Below are positions 1 to 5,964 of a stretch of 15,484 nucleotides of DNA, piece by piece (position 1 is the stretch's first letter; every line of letters starts with the position of its first letter). Position numbers and translations under genes: made by a program. Source of the stretch: Betaproteobacteria bacterium (lineage in GTDB: Bacteria > Pseudomonadota > Gammaproteobacteria > Burkholderiales > SG8-39). The DNA lies in assembly GCA_011391185.1 (NCBI GenBank), contig JAABRB010000046.1:1-15484 (forward strand). Direction: 5' to 3'. The notes under the pieces are model-generated. The model searched no databases. It was given only the letters and a program-made list of their open reading frames with translations, and was not told the DNA's origin.

Positions 1-43
1 GCGCTTCGAGGAGATTGCGTATCGCGGGCAGCAACGCCACTAG
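1..43 (+). CDS. Possible C-terminal tail of a gene cut by the left edge
   Basis: In the frame starting at base 2, the first 42 bases read RFEEIAYRGQQRH followed by a TAG. This would be the end of a plus-strand gene converging on the glutathione S-transferase gene. The evidence is thin: the opposite strand is also open from about base 140 to the left edge and ends in plausible residues (VQALVALLPAIRNLLEA), so a minus-strand gene is an alternative. Neither piece is long enough to name a family. Confidence 0.22.
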   Translation, partial: RFEEIAYRGQQRH

Positions 44-151
44 CGCTTGCACTTCTTCGCCGGCCGCGTCTTCCTGGCGGGACTGCGCGCGCGAGGCGGC
101 CCGCGCGTCCCCCGGCCCCGGGAAATCACGATCTCCCCACGATAGTCTGTG

Positions 152-772
152 CTAGCGGGCCTTCTTGAATGCCGGGCGATCCGCGCATCGCTTGCACCAG
201 CCTGCAACCCGCGGGTGCTTATCGAGCTTGAGACCGAGCATGCCGCCGAGCGCCAGCCAGCTCGCGGCCGCGACGTCCACGATCGAGAATCCGCCGAGCA
301 GGTATTCGCGCCCGTCGAGTCGCGCCTCCAGGGTGTCGAGCATGCGGTTGAATTGCGACAGGTTGTACTCGGCAGCCGCCCTGCTGCGGTCCGCGGGCTT
401 GTACGAGACCGGCGAGTCGAGACCATGGTACAGATACTGCATCATGTAGGTCCCGATCTCGGTCATCGCCCACACCGTCCAGGAGACGGCGTCGGCGCGC
501 TCCTGGCCACCGGAAGGCGGCCACAGCTTCTTGTCGACGCCATACTTGTTGCCGAGGTGCAGCAGGATGGCACCCGATTCGAAGAAGCGCTGCTCTCCAT
601 CCACCAGCGCCGGCACCTTGCCGTGCGGATTCACGGCCAGGTAGGCGGGCAACCGGTGCTCGTTCTTCTCCCGGTCGACTGCGACGTACTTGTAGGGGAG
701 CCCCAGCTCCTCGAGCGCCCACGCGATGCGCGTGCCCGAGCTCATCGGCCATGAATAAAGTTCGATTGCCAT
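152..772 (-). CDS. Glutathione S-transferase family protein
   Basis: This 206-residue protein has the size and two-domain plan of a cytosolic glutathione S-transferase, which conjugates or reduces substrates with glutathione. The N-terminal thioredoxin-like domain (about residues 1-78) carries the SSGTR stretch at 11-15 in the place of the catalytic Ser/Tyr/Cys, the NPHGKVPAL segment at 48-56 with the cis-Pro (Pro54), and Glu65-Ser66, which bind the glutamyl part of glutathione. The C-terminal helical domain contains the N-capping/hydrophobic staple motif (GGFSIVDVA). The ATG at 772 is chosen because AGGAGG lies five bases before it and the GST fold starts there. The frame stays open upstream to 946, but that stretch is not protein-like. 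It follows the phosphoesterase gene by 174 bp, so it may have its own promoter. Substrate is unknown; Ser-type beta or nu-like classes are possible. Confidence 0.9.
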   Translation of the reverse strand: MAIELYSWPMSSGTRIAWALEELGLPYKYVAVDREKNEHRLPAYLAVNPHGKVPALVDGEQRFFESGAILLHLGNKYGVDKKLWPPSGGQERADAVSWTVWAMTEIGTYMMQYLYHGLDSPVSYKPADRSRAAAEYNLSQFNRMLDTLEARLDGREYLLGGFSIVDVAAASWLALGGMLGLKLDKHPRVAGWCKRCADRPAFKKAR

Positions 773-785
773 GTTCACCTCCTCC
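773..785 (-). promoter_or_regulatory. Shine-Dalgarno deciding the GST start
   Basis: On the minus strand GGAGGAGG precedes the ATG at 772 with a five-base spacer. This strong site marks the true start and excludes the 58-codon upstream extension that is open in the same frame. Confidence 0.7.
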
Positions 786-913
786 GAGTTGACGTACGAA
801 CGACGCTCGCCGGGCTGCCGGATCTCGGTGACTCTGCCTGCCCGCGAGCGATTTCCCGCGCAGACACGCGGGGCGGGGGCGGGGATGAAACTTTCCCGAG
901 ACCGATCGTGAGA

Positions 914-937
914 CCGACGCCCGCAGAGACGCGTCGG
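914..937 (-). terminator. Perfect 7-bp hairpin downstream of the phosphoesterase gene
   Basis: CCGACGC and GCGTCGG form a perfect seven-pair stem around a ten-base loop, starting about ten bases beyond the phosphoesterase stop. There is no following T-run, so it is not a classical intrinsic terminator. It may attenuate transcription or protect the 3' end, or it may be chance in GC-rich DNA. Confidence 0.3.
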
Positions 938-946
938 ACTATACAC

Positions 947-1429
947 CTACCGCTGCGAATCAACGCTGCTCAGGTCGAGCTCGACCAGTCGCGCCTCGAC
1001 CGACGCCCCCTCGACGTGGAGCTCGGCCACCGCAACCGGAAGCTTGAAGCGGCGCGGGCCCGAGCTTCCCGGATTGACGTAGAGCACCCCGTCGCGCTCT
1101 TCGATTGTCGCCCGATGCGAATGCCCCGACACGACCACCCGAAATCCGGCAGCCGCGGGGTCGATGTCAAGCAGGGCGAGATCATGCAGAACATAGACGA
1201 GGACCTCGCCGACCGCGAGCACTTCGGACTCGCGCACCGACGCGGCCCAGGGTTCCCGGTCATTGTTGCCCCGTACTGCAGTGACGGGTGCGATGGCCAC
1301 GAGCGCCTGGAGGACCGACGCGTCCCCGATGTCTCCCGCGTGAACGATGAAGTCGCTGCCACGCAAGAATGCCGTGGCCTCCGGGCGCAGCAGTCCGTGG
1401 GTGTCGGAAATGAGTCCTACGCGTGCCAC
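947..1429 (-). CDS. YfcE/MJ0936-type metallophosphoesterase
   Basis: This 160-residue protein is a complete small calcineurin-like phosphoesterase of the YfcE/MJ0936 group, cytosolic enzymes that hydrolyse phosphodiesters with two divalent metals. All metal-binding blocks are visible in order: SDTHG (Asp9, His11), HAGDIGD (Asp33), RGNND (Asn55), a His at 82, and GHSH (His103, His105), followed by the family's NPGSSGPRR signature. The usual HG at block four reads HD here. The start is a GTG at 1429 with a weak GAGGCG about eight bases upstream; no better ATG exists before the SDTHG block. It lies 93 bp after the DUF1003 gene on the same strand and may be cotranscribed with it. The physiological substrate cannot be told from sequence. 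Confidence 0.92.
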   Translation of the reverse strand: MARVGLISDTHGLLRPEATAFLRGSDFIVHAGDIGDASVLQALVAIAPVTAVRGNNDREPWAASVRESEVLAVGEVLVYVLHDLALLDIDPAAAGFRVVVSGHSHRATIEERDGVLYVNPGSSGPRRFKLPVAVAELHVEGASVEARLVELDLSSVDSQR

Positions 1430-1466
1430 GGCGAGCGCCTCAATAACCCGGGAAGACTGCGCGCGC

Positions 1467-1526
1467 CTAGATGGCGATCACCACGATGCTGCTGGCGCCC
1501 CGCCCGAGCGGCCAGCTGGCCGTCAT
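1467..1526 (-). CDS. Possible 19-codon micro-ORF overlapping the DUF1003 stop
   Basis: An ATG overlaps the stop codon of the DUF1003 gene in an ATGA arrangement and opens a 19-codon frame, MTASWPLGRGASSIVVIAI, ending at a TAG. Such overlaps allow re-initiation by the terminating ribosome. The C-terminal half is hydrophobic. There is no separate Shine-Dalgarno site, and the frame is short enough to occur by chance. Confidence 0.15.
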   Translation of the reverse strand: MTASWPLGRGASSIVVIAI

Positions 1527-2233
1527 TTCTTGGCACCGAGTTCTGAAAGCAACTCCAGCTGAAGCTCCTGGATCTGCACGAGGCGCTCCCACTGGTGCGA
1601 AAGAAGATGATCAACCTTCTCGTGCAAATGTCGAATCTCCAGTTCAGCTTTGAGGTTGATCTGATAGTCATGCTGCGATCGAAATCGATCTTTTGCCTCC
1701 TGGCGATTCTGACTCATCATGATGATGGGTGCCTGAACGGCGGCAAGGCAGGAAAGAATGAGGTTGAGGAATATGAAAGGGTACGGATCAAGCGGACGCC
1801 ATAGCAACAAGAGCGAATTCATCCCGATCCACGCGAGGAGGAAAACGCCGAAGAGAATAAGGAACGCCCAGCTCCCACCGAAGGTGGCAATCTTGTCGGC
1901 CAGTCGTTCGCCAAACGACCATTTCTGGTCGAACTCGGTCTCGATGTTCGATGAAAGGAGTTCGTGGTCGCGCAGGCTGCGCACGACGTCCTGCTCGATT
2001 GAGGACAGCTCGCCCTTTTCGGATTCGAGCAATGAATGAACGTACTTCCCGCGAAACTCCGTAAGGTCGGCCTTGCAAATGAACTTGTCAGGCGACCATT
2101 CCGGGTGAGATTTCAGGATTTCAGCTGCGATCTCTTTTCGGATTATTTCGCCAGAGACAACGTTGCGCTGTGGAAAAGACTTGCCACAAATGGCGCAAGT
2201 TTTTGTGGGAGGAGTCCTGAACGTCATTTGCAT
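1523..2233 (-). CDS. DUF1003 family membrane protein with an N-terminal Cys-rich segment
   Basis: The protein (236 residues from this start) matches the DUF1003 family, inner-membrane proteins of unknown function. The family core runs from about residue 106: WSFGERLADKIATFGGSW, a first membrane helix (about 121-140), a short RPLDPYPF linker, a second helix (about 152-173), then QNRQEAKDR leading into a charged, helical and probably coiled-coil C-terminal tail. In front of the core, CAICGKSF (Cys13, Cys16) and Cys53 in FICKADL look like part of a zinc-binding or redox element. Start choice is uncertain: ATG codons lie at 2233 and 2227 and a GTG at 2263. I prefer 2233 because an AGAGAAATGGG stretch precedes it. 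No function should be assigned beyond the family name. Confidence 0.85.
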   Translation of the reverse strand: MQMTFRTPPTKTCAICGKSFPQRNVVSGEIIRKEIAAEILKSHPEWSPDKFICKADLTEFRGKYVHSLLESEKGELSSIEQDVVRSLRDHELLSSNIETEFDQKWSFGERLADKIATFGGSWAFLILFGVFLLAWIGMNSLLLLWRPLDPYPFIFLNLILSCLAAVQAPIIMMSQNRQEAKDRFRSQHDYQINLKAELEIRHLHEKVDHLLSHQWERLVQIQELQLELLSELGAKK

Positions 2234-2351
2234 CCCATTTCTCTGGATGGCCCTGGGTGACACGGAGCGCGGCCATCGAGCAGGCGGAGCCCGTTTGTGG
2301 ACGGTTGCTTCGAGCGGATGATCGGCGCGCTATGGGTAGCGTACTCGGCGG

Positions 2352-3389
2352 CTAGAGCGCGGCGGCCAGTTCTCGCGTCAGCTCGGCGGCGGGCACTTCC
2401 TTGCACCCGCTCGCGTTCTGCCCCGACCACATGGGCGAGAAGCTGCCGGAACCCTGGCTTTCGGCTTTGGCGCGCAGGGGGGCGATCGCGGCCACGGCGA
2501 GGGGAAACGCGGGGAAGATCGTGCTGATCGGACCAAGCTCCCGCATGACGCGATTGACGATCGCGCGGGCCGGACGGCCCGTGAAGAGGGTCGTGACGGC
2601 TGTCTCGCGCACCGCCTCGCTCTTCAGCGCCGCCCGATGCACCGCGCTGGTCGCGGCTTCCGGACAGAGCAGATACGCCGTCCCGACCTGTACGCCAGCG
2701 GCACCGAGCGCCATGGCGGCCGCGACCCCCTTCGCGTCGGCAATGCCGCCGGCGGCGATGACGGGGAGCTTCACGGCCCGAACGACCTGCGGTAGGAGCG
2801 CGAACGTGCCGACTTGTGTGCTCAGCGCTTCCGACCGGAACATGCCGCGATGTCCTCCCGCCTCGAGACCTTGCGCGACGATGGCGTCGACTCCACGTGA
2901 TTCGAGCCACAGTGCTTCGTCCACGGTCGTTGCCGAGCAGAGGACCTTCACGCCCAGGGTTTTCACGCGCGCGAGCAACGCGGGCGACGGAAGTCCGAAA
3001 TGAAAACTCACGACAGCAGGCCTGAATTCCTCCAGCAAGCTGGCGGCTTCGGGACTGAATGGGGCGCGCCCCGGCGCCGCCGGAATCGCGTCCGGATCGA
3101 TTCCGTACTCCCGGTAATACGGCGCGAGCGCGGCACGCCAGGCGGATTCACGCTCCGCGCTTGGCGCAGGCTGCGTGTGGCAGAAGAAGTTGACGTTGAA
3201 CGGCCGATCGGTCTGCGACCGGATCGCCGCCAACTCGTTGCGGATCGCGTCGGGGCCGAGCATGGCGCAGGGCAGCGAGCCCAGACCGCCGGCATTGGAG
3301 ACCGCCACAGCGAGGGCGCTGCCTTGCACGCCCGCCATGGGCGCCTGAATGATGGGGAACCCGATTCCCAGAAGTCGTCGAAGCGTCAT
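2352..3389 (-). CDS. Nitronate monooxygenase (2-nitropropane dioxygenase family)
   Basis: This 345-residue TIM-barrel flavoprotein belongs to the nitronate monooxygenase family, FMN enzymes that oxidise alkyl nitronates such as propionate 3-nitronate to carbonyl compounds. Visible family features are the N-terminal FPIIQAPMAGV strand, SNAGGLGSLP, the FNVNFFCH segment, GLEAGGHRG at about residue 200 with the active-site-region His, the FMN-phosphate segments AAGGIADAKG and GAAGVQVGTAYL, and a C-terminal MWSGQNA. Length is normal for the class I bacterial enzymes. The ATG at 3389 places the barrel's first strand at the N-terminus; its Shine-Dalgarno is weak. It is 68 bp after the hypothetical gene at 3458-3844 on the same strand. 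Related flavoproteins (enoyl reductases, dioxygenase-like proteins) share this fold, so the substrate is unproven. Confidence 0.93.
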   Translation of the reverse strand: MTLRRLLGIGFPIIQAPMAGVQGSALAVAVSNAGGLGSLPCAMLGPDAIRNELAAIRSQTDRPFNVNFFCHTQPAPSAERESAWRAALAPYYREYGIDPDAIPAAPGRAPFSPEAASLLEEFRPAVVSFHFGLPSPALLARVKTLGVKVLCSATTVDEALWLESRGVDAIVAQGLEAGGHRGMFRSEALSTQVGTFALLPQVVRAVKLPVIAAGGIADAKGVAAAMALGAAGVQVGTAYLLCPEAATSAVHRAALKSEAVRETAVTTLFTGRPARAIVNRVMRELGPISTIFPAFPLAVAAIAPLRAKAESQGSGSFSPMWSGQNASGCKEVPAAELTRELAAAL

Positions 3390-3457
3390 CGTCTGCGCCC
3401 CGTTAGCGCCGGCACGTGAGCCCGGGCACGCTCCGGCGCGGTTTCCGTGGCCCAGGG

Positions 3458-3844
3458 TTACCTGTCACCCGCATGACTCGGATATTCACGCAATCTGGCG
3501 CTGACGAACGCCACGATGTCCGGCGGAAGACCGGCGCTGGCTCGGGCGAACATTGCGTCGATCCGCTCGGACGCGAAGTCGCCGTCGGAAACGAGGATGG
3601 GAGTCGCCTTGTACCGGAGCGCTTCCACTTCGCCATCGTCGACCGCGGTATGGCGAAAACCGAGTTCCGGCTTCCAGGTCAGCGCGCGTTCCGCGTGAGG
3701 CTTGTCGTAGCAAAGCTGAAACGCGTCCGGTTGCCCCGACTCGTCGAGCCACACGATCAGGTCCAGCCCGCTCGACGTGAACCACCGGCGACGCGGCTCC
3801 CCCGGGACCTGGTCGACCGCGCGAATCTCCGTCAGGGCGTCCAT
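3458..3844 (-). CDS. Conserved-looking hypothetical protein coupled to ytoQ
   Basis: A 128-residue cytosolic protein that I cannot assign to a named family. It begins MDALTEIRAVDQVPGEPRRR, has a beta-rich middle (DLIVWLDESGQPDAFQLCYD) and ends in a helical tail. It reads like a compact single-domain protein with no signal peptide, membrane helix or metal cluster motif. The ATG at 3844 is chosen because it lies five bases after the YtoQ stop and is preceded by GAGGCGG; the frame is open further upstream, but that part is the antisense-like shadow of ytoQ. The tight spacing indicates translational coupling with ytoQ and suggests a shared role. The gene ends in TAA. Confidence 0.72.
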   Translation of the reverse strand: MDALTEIRAVDQVPGEPRRRWFTSSGLDLIVWLDESGQPDAFQLCYDKPHAERALTWKPELGFRHTAVDDGEVEALRYKATPILVSDGDFASERIDAMFARASAGLPPDIVAFVSARLREYPSHAGDR

Positions 3845-3849
3845 CCGCC

Positions 3850-4293
3850 TCAGCGCACGCTGATCACGTATTTCAGTATCTCCACGACCTGCCCGGTAGT
3901 CGTCGCCCAGGCCATGGCGGAGGCGTCGACTTCCCTGAGGGCATGGATGATGTCCTCTTCGTGGAGCGTGATGCAGGGCTTTCCGATCGCTGCGCAATTT
4001 CCGGCATCGAAGGCCGTGTTCCACTGCTTGTACTTGTCGCCGAAGCGCACGACCGCGACGTCGCGGTTTTCGATCAGCGTCTTGGTGCGGATGCCATTGA
4101 CCTTGGATGACTTGTGGTCGCGCCAGAAGGCGTTCGATTCTGCGCCGAGCAGGTCGCCTGCCGCATCGCTCGCTTCATGATCGGTCACGGCCGACGAGAA
4201 TGACACGGGCAGATCGAGCGCCTGGGCTCCTTCAATGATCTGCTGCCGCCAGTCGGAATGAATTTCACCCGAGAGATAAACGTTCCAGTTCAT
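3850..4293 (-). CDS. ytoQ: YtoQ family protein
   Basis: The 147-residue product starts MNWNVYLSGEIHSDWRQQI, the hallmark opening of the YtoQ family, and has the family's usual length. The family is of unknown function and resembles the nucleoside 2-deoxyribosyltransferase-like fold, which is an inference and not proof of activity. The central FWRDHKSSKVNGIRTK segment and the VAVVRFGDKYKQWN block are consistent with that fold's ligand pocket. The ATG at 4293 is preferred over an upstream ATG at 4341 because AGGAATT sits just before it and the family homology starts there. The next gene begins five bases after its stop. A palindrome 20 bp upstream may be an operator. Confidence 0.88.
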   Translation of the reverse strand: MNWNVYLSGEIHSDWRQQIIEGAQALDLPVSFSSAVTDHEASDAAGDLLGAESNAFWRDHKSSKVNGIRTKTLIENRDVAVVRFGDKYKQWNTAFDAGNCAAIGKPCITLHEEDIIHALREVDASAMAWATTTGQVVEILKYVISVR

Positions 4294-4312
4294 CGAGAAT
4301 TCCTGGGTCCAG

Positions 4313-4328
4313 TTTGTGATTGCACAAA
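4313..4328 (-). promoter_or_regulatory. Palindromic operator candidate upstream of ytoQ
   Basis: TTTGTG and CACAAA form a perfect inverted repeat with a four-base spacer, 20 bp before the ytoQ start. The size and AT-richness of the arms stand out against the GC-rich surroundings and suggest a binding site for a dimeric regulator. No specific regulator can be named. Confidence 0.35.
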
Positions 4329-4452
4329 AGCGGGCCGGCACGTCGAGTGCTCATGAGGCCTGGCAAAGCGCATGCTGCGTACCCTCAAGCGTATGCCAGG
4401 CTACCGTGAGTGGGCAACCCGGATTCCGGAGCCATGAGAGGTGCCCTGAAAT

Positions 4453-4959
4453 CTAGGTGTTCTGCAGCGGCCCGAAAAACATGTGTCGCACCTTGTCCGC
4501 GCCGATGACGCGAATGAGTTCCCGCATCGTGCAGTACATCAGAATGAACAGCACCAGAAGGATCTGGATGGCCCAGAAATGCGGCCACACGATCTCCGCG
4601 AGCAGCTTCTCGTTCCCCGCGACGAAGCTGCCGGCCGCTCGCCAGTAGTCGGCGAGGCGCTCCAGATAGTGGACAAGCATGGCTATCAGGACGTAGAGAG
4701 TCGTCTTCCAGCCGACGTTGTAGACCAGCGGCTTGTGGGGGTAGCGATTGATGAAGGGCAGCAAGTCCGCGATCACCACCGACTTGCCGAGAATCAGGGC
4801 GGCCAGCGTTACCGATACCGAAGTGCCGAGCGGAATTCCCGTTCCCTCCAGCATCAGGACGCGCACGAACGCGACGATGTGCAACGCGATGAAGAAGAAA
4901 ATGGTGGGCGGGAGCAGTGCCTCGATCTCTTCCTTTATTTTTGCGCGCAGTGTGCTCAT
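4453..4959 (-). CDS. Four-helix inner-membrane protein of unknown function
   Basis: This 168-residue protein has a short charged N-terminus (MSTLRAKIKEEIEALL) and four predicted hydrophobic helices: PTIFFFIALHIVAFVRVLM, a GTSVSVTLAALILGKSVVIA segment, a helix around TTLYVLIAMLVHYL, and a C-terminal AIQILLVLFILMYC. It ends in a charged tail (MRELIRVIGADKVRHMFFG), probably cytosolic. I do not recognise a named family. The ATG at 4959 is chosen because it opens directly into this architecture. Upstream in the same frame lies out-of-frame methyltransferase sequence that is not protein-like. It begins 13 bp after the proposed stop of the selenoprotein methyltransferase, so the two genes should form one transcript. 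That spacing only makes sense if the methyltransferase is read through its UGA. Confidence 0.82.
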   Translation of the reverse strand: MSTLRAKIKEEIEALLPPTIFFFIALHIVAFVRVLMLEGTGIPLGTSVSVTLAALILGKSVVIADLLPFINRYPHKPLVYNVGWKTTLYVLIAMLVHYLERLADYWRAAGSFVAGNEKLLAEIVWPHFWAIQILLVLFILMYCTMRELIRVIGADKVRHMFFGPLQNT

Positions 4960-4972
4960 GGCGTCTTCAGGG

Positions 4973-5755
4973 CTAGAGGTTTCCGGGTTTGCGTGCCAGG
5001 AACGTGTAGCCGTACACCGAGAAGAGCCTCGCCTTCTTCTCGCCTCTGGCTTCCCCGAAGGTGTCGTACGGCGGGCCGATCTGGATGTCGACGAATCCGA
5101 CTTCCGCCAGCATTGCTCGCCAGCCTTCGCACGGAAGGCCGCCGGCAATTCATCCGGTCCACAGGTCGATATCCTTCAAGGCATCCGCCGGGACCGGATT
5201 CCCGTTGGCGATGTCGCCGAACTGCAACCTTCCTCCGGGACGCAATACCCGCCACAACTCGGAGAAGGTTTCCCGTTTGTCGGCGCAGAGATTGAGGACT
5301 CCGTTGCTGATAACGACATCGGCCCAGCCGTCCGGTACCGGAATCTTCTCCAGAAGTCCTTCGCGAAACTCGACCTGCACGAGCCCCATGAGCTTTGCCG
5401 CCGCACGGGACTTTTCCAGCATTTCCGGAAGCATGTCGACGCCGACGACTTTCCCCTGCGGGCCCACTTGGTGGGCTGCGACGAAGCAGTCAAAGCCCCC
5501 ACCCGATCCTGCGTCGACCACCTTTTCCCCGGGGTCAAGGGCTCGGAGTGCGAACGGGTTCGCCACCCCGGCAAAGGACTCGACGGCCATATCCGGCATC
5601 GCGTCGACCAGCGCCGATTCGTAGCCGAGGCGTCGCGCGAGCGGCCGGCCCGTGTGGAAGTGATGCTCTCCGTTGGGATTGCTGGCCACCTCCCGATACT
5701 TGCTCTTGACCTCTTCTCGGAGGGCAATCGGATCGACTGGCAATTCGGTGTTCAT
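4973..5755 (-). CDS. Selenocysteine-containing ArsM-like SAM methyltransferase (UGA recoded at codon 202)
   Basis: Read through its in-frame UGA, this gene encodes 260 residues of a class I SAM-dependent methyltransferase close to arsenite methyltransferases. Motif I is VVDAGSGGGFDC (79-90), the acidic SAM-ribose residue is Asp107 in GVDMLPEM, motif II/III region is SNGVLNLCADK (150-160), and LRPGGRLQFGDI follows. The frame then reads DLWTG-Sec-IAGGLP and runs 58 codons to a TAG at 4973, including FVDIQIGPPYDTFGEARG and YGYTFLARKPG, both family-like. ArsM-type enzymes have a conserved arsenic-binding Cys in the WxGC(I/V)AGA position; here it is UGA. Cys90, Cys157 and Cys209 could be partners. 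The ATG at 5755 has GGGAGA upstream. A conventional call would stop at 5150 and lose the C-terminal substrate part. A nonsense mutation is the alternative, but the hairpin after the UGA and the intact downstream frame argue against it. The substrate (arsenite or other) is inferred. Confidence 0.85.
5112..5149 (-). promoter_or_regulatory. Bacterial SECIS hairpin immediately after the UGA
   Basis: The RNA following the UGA folds into one long stem. AUUGC (5149-5145) pairs with GCAAU (5116-5112). After a bulged A at 5117, CG pairs with CG. A single G-G mismatch follows, then C-G and G-U pairs, then GCCUUC (5139-5134) with GAAGGC (5128-5123). The apical loop is CGUGC. That gives 15 pairs, the loop lies 16 nt after the UGA, and a G-U occupies loop positions two and three. 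Bacterial SECIS elements recognised by SelB need a loop about 16-37 nt from the UGA and a G in the first two loop bases, so all criteria are met. The bulge and mismatch are by-eye assignments. Confidence 0.8.
5150..5152 (-). other. In-frame UGA codon, proposed selenocysteine 202
   Basis: The codon is TGA on the minus strand. Upstream and downstream sequence are in the same frame and both belong to the methyltransferase family, and the site coincides with a conserved Cys of ArsM-like proteins. Insertion would need SelA, SelB, SelC and SelD, none of which is encoded in this window. Confidence 0.8.
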
Positions 5756-5910
5756 CGATGGAATCTCCCGTGGAGCCGAGGCTGTCGTGTTGCGGAGCTG
5801 GCGATGCAGCCGTCGACTGTTACCGCTCCATGATATGCCATTCTTCGACGCGGACAGTCTCGAGTCCGAATTCGTGATCGAGGATCTGCAGGGATCCGGT
5901 CCGGGCGAAT

Positions 5911-5934
5911 CGAACGAACGACCGAACGACCGAC
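5911..5934. repeat. Degenerate tetranucleotide tandem repeat (CGAA/CGAC, six units)
   Basis: Six consecutive 4-bp units (CGAA, CGAA, CGAC, CGAA, CGAC, CGAC) lie in the 209-bp gap between the outer-membrane gene and the methyltransferase gene. The gap otherwise shows only GC-rich sequence and no convincing gene. The repeat could vary in copy number, but at this length it may also be chance. Confidence 0.5.
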
Positions 5935-5964
5935 GCGCACTGGCACGCCGGTCACGGCTTCGCC

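Noticed and set aside
3850..3852. TGA stop of ytoQ as a recoding site
   Set aside because: The protein already has normal family length and the next gene starts five bases later with its own Shine-Dalgarno.
5150..5755. Methyltransferase as a complete 201-residue protein or a nonsense-mutated pseudogene
   Set aside because: The frame after the TGA continues as family-like sequence to a stop that fits the next gene's start, no other lesion is seen, and a SECIS-like hairpin follows the TGA. A sequencing error cannot be excluded from sequence alone.
5752..5964. Read-through of the outer-membrane protein stop (TGA at 5965-5967) as another Sec site
   Set aside because: The frame does continue about 70 codons, but that part is Arg-rich and unlike a barrel, the protein already ends in a normal last strand (FLFNLRYEL), and no matching hairpin was found by eye.
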